Origin: Lewinellaceae bacterium
Lineage (GTDB): Bacteria; Bacteroidota; Bacteroidia; Chitinophagales; Saprospiraceae
NCBI GenBank assembly: GCA_024639065.1
Contig: JAHEJC010000025.1
Coordinates: 1-32,074 of the forward strand
DNA: 32,074 nucleotides
Reading direction: 5' to 3'
In this document: piece by piece, positions 17,861 to 24,932 of the stretch
Layout: each line of letters opens with the position of its first letter
How positions within the stretch are numbered: the stretch's first letter is position 1
The notes under the pieces: generated by a model
What the model saw: the letters and a program-made list of their open reading frames with translations, nothing else
Database searches by the model: none
Told to the model about the DNA's origin: nothing
Made by a program: the position numbers and the translations under genes

Positions 17861-19090
17861 ATGACAGGAGACGCTGCGAAATATAAACCGCCCGGATATT
17901 TTACCGGAAGTGAATTTCAGGTTCAGGAAGAAGTATTGGCTGTAGAAACCAATCCACAAAAGCTTTATATAGGGATCCCAAAAGAAACAATCAACCAAGA
18001 AAATCGGGTTGCACTTTCGCCAAATTCGGTTGTTGCATTGACCGGGATAGGCCATCGCGTAGTAGTGCAAACAGAAGCGGGTTTAAATTCAAATTTTACC
18101 GATCATGAATACAGTGAAGCCGGTGCGGAAGTAGTTTATAGTCAAGAAGAAGTTTTTAATGCACAGATCATCTTAAAGGTAGCACCACCCACTCTAGAAG
18201 AGTGTGAGTATTTTAAGCCCGGACAAATTCTAATATCTCCTTTACAGATTCCGTTGTTATCTACCGAATATATTCAGAAGCTCAAACAGAAGCGCATAAT
18301 TGCTATTGCCATGGAATATCTGCAAGCGGATGATGGTTCATATCCCGTGGTGAGGATTATGAGTGAAATGGCTGGATATAGTGCCATCCTGACAGCAGCT
18401 GAACTCTTATCAAATTCTAAGGGAGGAAGGGGTGTTCTCCTTGGAGGAGTGGCGGGTGTACCGCCTGCTAAAGTCGTTATTCTTGGAGCAGGTGTGGTAG
18501 GTGAATTTGCTTCAAGAGCTGCGTTGGCTTTAGGCGCTACGGTTCGTGTATTTGACAACAATGTCTATAAATTGATGCGTCTTCAGAATCACATGGGAAG
18601 GCCATTGCATACTTCTGCGTTAAATCCAGTATACCTAGGTTTTCAATTATTAAGTGCGGATGTGGTCATTGGAGCTATTCATTCCGGAAGTGGAAGTGCT
18701 CCGATAATTGTTACCGAAGAAATGGTTTCCAAAATGAAACCGGGTGCCGTAATCATAGATATAAGCATCGATCAGGGTGGATGTTTTGAAACGTCCGAGG
18801 TAACTTCTCATGACAATCCTACGTTCGTGAAATATGATGTCATTCATTATTGTGTACCCAATATTGCTTCTAAAGTAAGTCGAACAGCATCAGTAGCTAT
18901 CAGCAATATTTTGACTCCTTTTCTTATGCAAGTAGGTACCTCCTTGAGCATAGAACATTTATTGTACTCCAATCCTGGGATTCGACATGGCGTCTATATG
19001 TATAAAGGCTGTCTGACCAACGAATATTTAAGTAAACGGTTTGATGTAAAATATACCAGTCTGGATCTCTTATTACCCAGTACTTTTTAA
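17861..19090 (+). CDS. ald: Alanine dehydrogenase (AlaDH/PNT family)
   Basis: The 409-residue protein has an N-terminal extension of about 33 residues, then IGIPKE (37-42), R49 in ENRVALSP, K106 in LKVAPP, the Rossmann GAGVVG (209-214), D232 (VFDNN) for NAD preference, and D304 in DISIDQGG. It should catalyse reversible NAD-dependent deamination of L-alanine to pyruvate and ammonia. At the position of the catalytic His96 of the Bacillus enzyme I read Gln129 (ISPLQIP). This may be a lineage feature, so the exact substrate deserves caution; a PNT-alpha-like role is the alternative. It lies in an operon with tsaE. Confidence 0.85.
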   Translation: MTGDAAKYKPPGYFTGSEFQVQEEVLAVETNPQKLYIGIPKETINQENRVALSPNSVVALTGIGHRVVVQTEAGLNSNFTDHEYSEAGAEVVYSQEEVFNAQIILKVAPPTLEECEYFKPGQILISPLQIPLLSTEYIQKLKQKRIIAIAMEYLQADDGSYPVVRIMSEMAGYSAILTAAELLSNSKGGRGVLLGGVAGVPPAKVVILGAGVVGEFASRAALALGATVRVFDNNVYKLMRLQNHMGRPLHTSALNPVYLGFQLLSADVVIGAIHSGSGSAPIIVTEEMVSKMKPGAVIIDISIDQGGCFETSEVTSHDNPTFVKYDVIHYCVPNIASKVSRTASVAISNILTPFLMQVGTSLSIEHLLYSNPGIRHGVYMYKGCLTNEYLSKRFDVKYTSLDLLLPSTF

Positions 19091-19214
19091 TTTAGCTTTA
19101 GTGCTTGAAGCAATATTAGGAGAACATTATTTATTACAAAAGGACTTGAAAAGGTATTTGGTTACCCAACTATTCTGACACTTTGCCCTGTCTATTATAA
19201 AAAAACTAATTAGC

Positions 19215-19901
19215 ATGAGGATCAAATTTTTTTTCTTGCCGGTAGTCCTAATGGTTCTCTTTGAACGGTGTGAAAAAACCGAAGAAATTTACATTGAAAA
19301 TCCAAGATTCTCTAACATCATTCAATTTGATAATCTACAAGTTGGACAAAAAAGTTATTATGAATTATTGACTATTGAGAATTTTTGGGAGAATGAAAAT
19401 TTTGAATATATCCAGGATACCTTAATTGTTGAAGTAGTGGCAAAGCAGACTAGCAATGTATTCGAAATTAAAGAATACTTTTTGAACCCTTCGGAAAGGC
19501 TGGAAGAAGTTTTCTGGAATAATTATGAAGATGTTACCAATATATGGACTTTGAAAAATGATAGCATCTTCATTACGAATAGTGATTCAAAATATATTTC
19601 AACATTGCTGACTTTCTCCAGAGGGCCAATTCCTATCCATAACATTTCCCAACAAAAAGCCCAGATTAAGGGGTGGAAGATTGATGTCCCGTATCAAGGG
19701 AGTTATCATGAATATTATATAGAGGATTATGTATTGAAGGGATTTGAATATGAACATCTTAATGCAATAGTTGATAATATGGGTATGCAAGTGGATGGAC
19801 CAGGATATACCTTCGTATATAATAATCAATCAGGTTTTGTGAAAACAGCTATCTATTCGCCCTGGACTGGAACTGGCAACGGATTTGATCTAATCCGGTG
19901 A
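19215..19901 (+). CDS. Exported orphan protein, possible lipoprotein
   Basis: The 228-residue product starts with a short hydrophobic signal (FFFLPVVLMVLFERC). Cys19 is followed by an EKTEE stretch like many Bacteroidota lipoproteins, but the residue before Cys is Arg, so the lipobox is poor. The rest is Asn/Glu/Tyr-rich with beta character and no motif I know; DGPGYTFVYNNQSGFVKTA near the end looks like beta hairpins. It stands alone, 124 bp after ald, with base composition slightly more AT-rich than its neighbours. Confidence 0.6.
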   Translation: MRIKFFFLPVVLMVLFERCEKTEEIYIENPRFSNIIQFDNLQVGQKSYYELLTIENFWENENFEYIQDTLIVEVVAKQTSNVFEIKEYFLNPSERLEEVFWNNYEDVTNIWTLKNDSIFITNSDSKYISTLLTFSRGPIPIHNISQQKAQIKGWKIDVPYQGSYHEYYIEDYVLKGFEYEHLNAIVDNMGMQVDGPGYTFVYNNQSGFVKTAIYSPWTGTGNGFDLIR

Positions 19902-20222
19902 TTTATGGTATTTAGTGGATTAAGTTGATGGAGTTTGTGATTAAGCAATTTACAAAAATTTTGCCTGTCAAATTACTATCTCAAAGTAGCACAGACCTTT
20001 AGAATCAAAAAATCGGACAACTGGAGTACCAAAAAACAAAAATCAGTAATTCATAAATCTTATTTCATGCATAAGTTGAAGTTCATCTTGTTCTATTCTA
20101 TGATTTATTAAATTTTCCTAACTCGTGAAAATGAGACATAGTCTTGCTAATTAAAGTTTAAAAACGCTACCCGTCGTCTAGGTTTTGATGCTGTCTGTAG
20201 AAGAATCCTGTCCATTTATATA
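19902..20222. other. Non-coding stretch upstream of the padR promoter
   Basis: I see no coding frame above about 14 codons, no strong hairpin and no RNA gene in this AT-rich stretch of some 320 bp. The regulatory elements lie in its downstream continuation (20223-20286). Confidence 0.4.
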
Positions 20223-20282
20223 TAGTACTAGGTATGTTTTACTACTATGTATTGCATAGTACTATTTATTTACTTATATTTG
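20223..20282 (+). promoter_or_regulatory. padR promoter with paired TAGTACTA operators
   Basis: Two copies of the perfect palindrome TAGTACTA lie at 20223-20230 and 20257-20264, centres 34 bp apart (about three helical turns). The second is also part of a 10-bp inverted repeat with one mismatch (TACTACTATG, 20240-20249; CATAGTACTA, 20255-20264). A promoter fits over it: TTG at 20252-20254, 20-bp spacer, TATATTTG (-7) at 20275-20282. The second palindrome thus lies between -33 and -7, ideal for repression. The ATG at 20287 is only five bases after the -7 element, so the transcript is probably leaderless or nearly so. Autorepression by PadR is the likely logic. Confidence 0.6.
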
Positions 20283-20286
20283 TCTT

Positions 20287-20631
20287 ATGAAATTGGACAA
20301 CACAAAAGCACAGATGCGTAAGGGAGTTTTAGAGCTGTGCATATTATCCATCATAAAGTCAGAAGGTGAAGTATATCCTTCGGACATTATACAACGACTT
20401 AAGCAAACAGAAATGATCGTTGTAGAAGGTACTTTATATCCATTACTTACGCGCTTAAAGAATTCGGGACTACTTTCCTATAGTTGGAAGGAATCCACTT
20501 CGGGACCTCCGAGAAAGTACTTTAAGATTACCGAGGATGGAGAAACCTTTTTAGGAGGTCTTACTACCTCATGGAAACAATTAGTCGACGCTGTTAATAA
20601 TTCAATTAAAAAGAAAGCAAAATCAAAATGA
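20287..20631 (+). CDS. PadR-family transcriptional regulator
   Basis: The 114-residue protein is a winged-helix PadR regulator: MRKGVLELCILSII, a YPSDIIQRLKQ helix, the EGTLYPLLTRLKNSGLLSY recognition region, and wing GPPRKYFKITEDGETFL, ending in a dimerisation helix. The start at 20287 fits the usual N-terminus in this phylum (K-x-x-N-T-KAQMRKG). Its stop overlaps the start of the pspC-like gene (ATGA), so the two are translated together. PadR proteins usually repress their own operon; the TAGTACTA sites upstream are the candidate operator. Confidence 0.92.
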   Translation: MKLDNTKAQMRKGVLELCILSIIKSEGEVYPSDIIQRLKQTEMIVVEGTLYPLLTRLKNSGLLSYSWKESTSGPPRKYFKITEDGETFLGGLTTSWKQLVDAVNNSIKKKAKSK

Positions 20632-22201
20632 ATAAAGTGTTAAATATCAATTTAGGCGGTTATCCATTCGTAATTGATGAAGATGCATATGCGCACTTAA
20701 GAAGTTATATAAGCGCTTTATCAAAGCACTTTGCAAAATCTGAAGGCCGGGAAGAAATTATTTCAGATATAGAGAATCGAATCGCAGAACTATTAACCGA
20801 GAATACCAGTTCCCGATCGATAGTAACCAGAAACCATATAGATGAAGCTATTGCCATCATGGGTACTCCGGAAGATTTTATTGGAGATAGTTATTTCGAT
20901 GAAGAAATAGGGCATCATCATGGCAGAAAGTATAGAGAGTCTGGTTATAAAACCGGGAAAAGATTATTCAGAAATACAGATGATAAGGTTATTGGCGGTG
21001 TTTGTTCAGGTATTGCAGCATACTTTGGCATCGAAGATCCTTTATGGGTAAGGATCGGATTTGCGTTCTTCCTCGTTACTGGGGGAATTGCAGCTCCTTT
21101 ATACTTTATAATTTGGGCAATAACACCTGCAGCAAAATCTACCGCCGATCGCCTTGCCATGCGGGGTGAACCAATCAATGTCTCCAACATTGCAAAATCA
21201 ATTGAAGAAGAAATTGATAATTTGTCAGAAACCATAAACGAGATTGGAAATCAGTTTGGTTCAAAAAAAAAATTCAAAGCCAAAAGGCAGGAGGCGCCAT
21301 TAAGGCAGGGTTTCATGTTTTAGGTAAAATAATTCGAGGTGTCTTTTCTTTCGCTCGAAAAATATTTAAGCCGCTTATAATATTCATCTGCATAGCTCTA
21401 ATTATTTCGATCATAGTTTCTTGGATTGGATTGCTGTTTGGATCATATTACACTTATCCATACGCCAACTATTTTTTCCCAGGTTCGAGATTAATGTCAA
21501 CCATTGCTTTGATCAATATATATTTTGTGGCAGCCATTCCTATGGCGTTCCTGATATTGTTTTTCATGAGGTTGATTGGACGGCGCACGATAAACCGCAG
21601 CTTAACCAATAAGATGTGGATATTTTGGGGGATCAATTTAATTGGACTGGTTTTCTTCTCCGCTTCGATGGTTAAGCAGTTTAACTTTAAAGGACAGGTC
21701 TCAGAGATTGTAGCTCAAGATTTGGATTTAAACAATTTGCACATAAAGCATCGAAATACTGATTATGATGAAATTTTGTTAAGCCTCGGTGATTTGAAGG
21801 TATCGGATGAATCCCTTTGGTCAGATGAAATACGCTTAAAGGTGATGCCTTCCGATAATGAATTTTATACTATTCTGAAAAATAAAACAGCCCGGGGCCA
21901 TAATAGAAAATATGCTCATCAGCTGGCTCGAGATATTGAAAATTTTGCCCAGGTAGAGGATGACCTTTTTCAATTTGAAGAAGTAATCAAAATTCCGCAA
22001 GGTGAAAAATGGAGAAACCAACAGGTAGCGATTGAAGTCAAAGTACCGATAGGAAAAACAATCCAATTTGACAATACGCAACGCAGATTTTATATACACA
22101 CTGATGAGGGATATATTCGTGGTTCACGATTGAAAGGTAAGCAGTTTAAAATGACTGAAGATGGCTTGAAATGTGAAAATTGCAAAACCGAAGAAGATTA
22201 A
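20628..22201 (+). CDS. PspC-domain membrane protein, interrupted by a -1 frame change at an A10 run
   Basis: In the first frame (20628-21323) residues 1-215 give an N-terminal region (LNINLGGYPFVIDEDAY) and a PspC domain (about 112-168, VIGGVCSGIAAYFGI and a membrane hairpin). After the A10 run (21263-21272) this frame ends with 16 unlike residues. The -1 frame continues open without interruption from the run to 22201. It encodes GAIKAGFHVLGKIIRGVFSF, three membrane helices and a beta-rich C-terminal part, the order I recall for full-length Bacteroidota PspC proteins. Reading across gives 215+309=524 residues. The cause may be a sequence error, a natural mutation, transcript slippage or ribosomal frameshifting. 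Role: envelope stress or membrane integrity, by family analogy. Confidence 0.78.
21263..21272 (+). other. A10 slippery run at the frame change in the PspC gene
   Basis: Ten consecutive A residues are read as TCA AAA AAA AAA TTC. Adding one A (or re-reading one, a -1 shift on A_AAA_AAA) joins the two reading frames exactly. Such runs are known sites of RNA polymerase slippage and of sequencing or replication slippage. Confidence 0.75.
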
Positions 22202-22261
22202 AACTTTTATCTAGATCTATTCATACCAAATCTGACTTTATTTAATTATTAACAGTGTTTG

Positions 22262-22299
22262 GGCAACAAAGAATTTATACTTTGTTGCCTATTTTTTTA
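22262..22299 (+). terminator. Strong intrinsic terminator of the padR-pspC operon
   Basis: GGCAACAAAG (22262-22271) pairs perfectly over 10 bp with CTTTGTTGCC (22280-22289) around an 8-nt loop. It is followed at once by TATTTTTTTAT. This is the clearest rho-independent terminator in the window, 61 bp after the second pspC frame, which supports the two frames being one transcribed unit. Confidence 0.92.
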
Positions 22300-22429
22300 T
22301 GAAGTGAGTGCAAATGGAAGGGCTTAAGAACCAGCACGACCTTAGCATATCCTCGGCAAATCGTACTTATGCTGCAAATCTTTCAGTTCCATTCATACGA
22401 TACAAAATTCTTTTTGCGATATTGTACAA

Positions 22430-23998
22430 ATGAAGTTTTTGCCTATAATTTTCATTTTATTAAGTGCCTGTACAAAACCAACGCTTAAATTGGATATCCT
22501 GATTGAACAGGGGAGCGTCTTGGATGGGTCAGGCACTGAGGCCATTAAAGTAGATATTGGAATTGTCGGAGATAGTATTGTATTTGTGGGTAATCGAGCC
22601 CGGTTCCAAATTAGCGCTGAAAAAATTATTGATGCAACAGGATATGTTGTTTGCCCTGGATTCATTGATCCGCACACCCATGCCACTGCTGACTTAAATA
22701 GCCCGGAACGCCATGCCAACCTCAACTATTTGTATCAAGGTGTAACCACCGTATTTATAGGCAGTGACGGAAGGAGCTCAACAGATATTGCTGGACAATT
22801 TAGAAAATGGGAAGAACAAGGGATCGGCACTAATGCAGCTACCTATGTAGGACATGCTACGGCTAGGCGATTGGTTATGGGGATGCGCAACGAAGCGCCT
22901 ACAGAGGAAGAGTTAATAAATATGAAAACCTTTGTTAGAAACGGTATGGAGGCAGGCGCCATTGGATTAGGCAGTGGATTGTATTATGCCCCAGCTAACT
23001 TTGCGGCCACGGAAGAAGTGATCGAATTGGCTAAGATTGCAGCTGAATATGATGGGTCCTATGACGTCCACATGCGCGATGAAAGCAGTTACAATATCGG
23101 GTTACTGGGTGCTGTGGAAGAGACTATTCGCATCGGTGAGGAAGCTGGTTTACATGCAAACATTGCACATATCAAATGTTTGGGGGTGGATGTCTGGGAT
23201 ACAAGTGATCAAGTCATCGATCTTATCAAAAGGGCTAGATCCAGGGGGGTAAATATTACGGCCGATCAATACCCTTATACAGCTTCAGGTACCAGTATAA
23301 CCGGCGCATTAATTCCTCGATGGGTACTCGCTGATCATCCGGATCCCACTGCAAAGTTGGAGGATCCCAAAATGCGACCTCTTATCATCAAAGAGATGAA
23401 AGACAACATCCGTAAACGTGGGGGTGCGCAATCTTTGTTGCTGACAAACCCAAGTGAGAAGAATGAAAAATATCGAGGCAAAACACTGACACAAGTGGCC
23501 GAAGAAATGGGCGTAGAACCTGTAGAAGCTGCAGTTTCCCTTTTCAAAAATGGAGGTAGTAGTGTTGGATCCTTTAATATGAAAGAGTCTGATATCGTAA
23601 ATTTTATGAAACAAGATTGGGTAATGACGAGTTCGGATGGAAGTAATGGTCATCCCCGGAAGTATGGCTCATTCCCCAAAAAAATGCAAGAATATGTTCT
23701 GGAAAAGCAGGTACTCAACTTGCCTGAGTTTGTACATAAAAGTAGTGGCATGACGGCTACTACTTTTGGTATTTCCCGCAGAGGCTACATTAAAGAAGGC
23801 TTTTACGCTGACATCATTATATTCAAACCGGAGCGAGTGAAAGATCATGCCACCTTTCAGGAGCCCGAGGTGTTATCCGAGGGAATGGAATATGTAATTG
23901 TTAACGGGAAAGTGGTAATCGAGAAAGGTAAATATAATGGTTTTCTTGCTGGGCAGGGCATCAGAAAGATTGAAAAGCCAATTAGCGCAACGCGCTAA
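22430..23998 (+). CDS. N-acyl-D-amino-acid deacylase (D-aminoacylase family), predicted lipoprotein
   Basis: The 522-residue protein begins with a lipoprotein signal (FIFILLSAC-type; Cys14) and continues as an amidohydrolase of the D-aminoacylase type. It has GSVLDGSG and VVCPGFIDPHTHAT with metal ligands H82 and H84 and the family cysteine C75. Further matches are DVHMRDES and NIAHIKC for the other ligand histidines, TADQYPYTA, the catalytic Asp in MTSSDGS, and an end at GFYADIIIF...VIVNGKVV. The reaction is hydrolysis of N-acyl-D-amino acids (or related D-peptides) to free D-amino acids, here probably at the cell envelope. The gene is monocistronic. Related D-hydantoinases and dihydroorotases lack the Cys and the HMRDE motif. 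Confidence 0.92.
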   Translation: MKFLPIIFILLSACTKPTLKLDILIEQGSVLDGSGTEAIKVDIGIVGDSIVFVGNRARFQISAEKIIDATGYVVCPGFIDPHTHATADLNSPERHANLNYLYQGVTTVFIGSDGRSSTDIAGQFRKWEEQGIGTNAATYVGHATARRLVMGMRNEAPTEEELINMKTFVRNGMEAGAIGLGSGLYYAPANFAATEEVIELAKIAAEYDGSYDVHMRDESSYNIGLLGAVEETIRIGEEAGLHANIAHIKCLGVDVWDTSDQVIDLIKRARSRGVNITADQYPYTASGTSITGALIPRWVLADHPDPTAKLEDPKMRPLIIKEMKDNIRKRGGAQSLLLTNPSEKNEKYRGKTLTQVAEEMGVEPVEAAVSLFKNGGSSVGSFNMKESDIVNFMKQDWVMTSSDGSNGHPRKYGSFPKKMQEYVLEKQVLNLPEFVHKSSGMTATTFGISRRGYIKEGFYADIIIFKPERVKDHATFQEPEVLSEGMEYVIVNGKVVIEKGKYNGFLAGQGIRKIEKPISATR

Positions 23999-24022
23999 TC
24001 CGGAATTTGATTCCTGATTAGC
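23981..24022 (+). promoter_or_regulatory. Two mutually exclusive hairpins over the deacylase stop codon
   Basis: Hairpin 1 is ATTAGCGC (23981-23988), loop AAC, GCGCTAAT (23992-23999): 8 perfect pairs. Hairpin 2 is GCTAATC (23994-24000) with GATTAGC (24016-24022) plus inner GGAAT/ATTCC: 12 pairs, one mismatch, loop TTG. They share 23994-23999, so only one can form; the stop codon TAA (23996-23998) lies in the shared arm. No T run follows. It resembles a terminator/antiterminator pair, or simply a robust 3' stem whose formation depends on the terminating ribosome. Confidence 0.5.
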
Positions 24023-24142
24023 ACGATACAAATTTGTATTCACCACTTCAAGTTTTAATGGTTGGAATCCTTTTAGAATGGGTCAGAATTTTTGGGCTAG
24101 TCTTGAGTTAGGGCAAGCTTTTAATTTGCAATCCTAACTTTT

Positions 24143-24775
24143 TTACACAAAATTTTGCCCTTGATTCCCGGCTAGTTGGTCAAACACATCCAGGGCAAAT
24201 TCATATTCTTTGATCAGTTTGTCCATATCAATACGTTTCTTTTTATAGTAAACCAAGAGATAATTTCGGCTGCCTTCAATCGTAATTTTTTCTTTACTTA
24301 GCAGCAAATCCAATAGATTATCGTCAAAGGTATTGGCAACCCATTCTTGATCTTCGGAATAGATCTCATAATGTTCATTGAATGTTTCATCCTTAATAAT
24401 GGATCGATCTTTAAAAAACATTTCTTTGAGTCGCTTAATACCTCCTTTAGGTTGAATAATAAAAGTCGGGACCACAATATCCGAACTCTTTATTTCAATA
24501 ATTGTAGTCTTTTTGGTTCCTCCATCTCCATAATAGTGATAATCATAAATTCGGCTGGAACAGGGGAGCGAAGGTTCAGGATTGGAGATGATACCTCTTA
24601 GTCGTTTTCCTTTTTTCCCACTAAATATTTTGAAACCCTTGATGCGGTGATCTTGAGGCCCAAAGCGGTCTCGTTTGACGAATCCTAACTGATATTGCTC
24701 AGCAAAAGTAGCCAGCTCTAAAATACGATCATCGCTCCTGAACTTATCTAGAAAGTCATCAATATATTCTTCCAT
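24143..24775 (-). CDS. Conserved-looking cytoplasmic protein of unknown function
   Basis: The 210-residue product has no signal peptide or membrane segment. It opens with an acidic helix (MEEYIDDFLDKF) and continues with mixed alpha/beta sequence rich in charged residues: RIKGFKIFSGKKGKRLRG, IYDYHYYGDGGTKKTTIIEI, FNEHYEIYSEDQEW and a final ITIEGSRNYLLVYYKKK strand pair with a helix. The beta-rich core with an edge EHYEIYSED strand reminds me of small DUF families that measure or scaffold other proteins, but I cannot name one. It lies downstream of the S9 peptidase gene on the same strand, separated by the octad array. Confidence 0.6.
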   Translation of the reverse strand: MEEYIDDFLDKFRSDDRILELATFAEQYQLGFVKRDRFGPQDHRIKGFKIFSGKKGKRLRGIISNPEPSLPCSSRIYDYHYYGDGGTKKTTIIEIKSSDIVVPTFIIQPKGGIKRLKEMFFKDRSIIKDETFNEHYEIYSEDQEWVANTFDDNLLDLLLSKEKITIEGSRNYLLVYYKKKRIDMDKLIKEYEFALDVFDQLAGNQGQNFV

Positions 24776-24812
24776 CGCAGCAACTAAATTTCAATCCGAA
24801 ATTTCATTCATA

Positions 24813-24932
24813 CAAACGGACCAACCGTCAAACATCCCAACGGTCAAACGGTCCAACTATTAAACGGTCCAACTTTCCAACCGTCAAACAGTCCAACCGT
24901 CAAACGGTCCAACCATCAAACAGTCAAACCCT
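24813..24932 (-). repeat. 15-unit 8-bp tandem array at the S9 peptidase stop
   Basis: The 120 bp divide into exactly 15 octads. On the plus strand they alternate between CAAACGGT-like and CCAACCGT-like units, so the dominant period is 16 bp; divergence is 0-4 bases per unit. The array overlaps the TAG stop of the S9 peptidase gene (24931-24933) and ends 37 bp before the start codon of the 24143-24775 gene. There are no spacers, so it is not CRISPR. Confidence 0.85.

Noticed and set aside
21431-22201. Separate membrane protein gene starting at a TTG
   Set aside because: The frame is open further upstream to the A10 run and continues the PspC protein; there is no independent start signal.
24813-24932. 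CRISPR array
   Set aside because: Units are 8 bp with no unique spacers and no cas genes are nearby.
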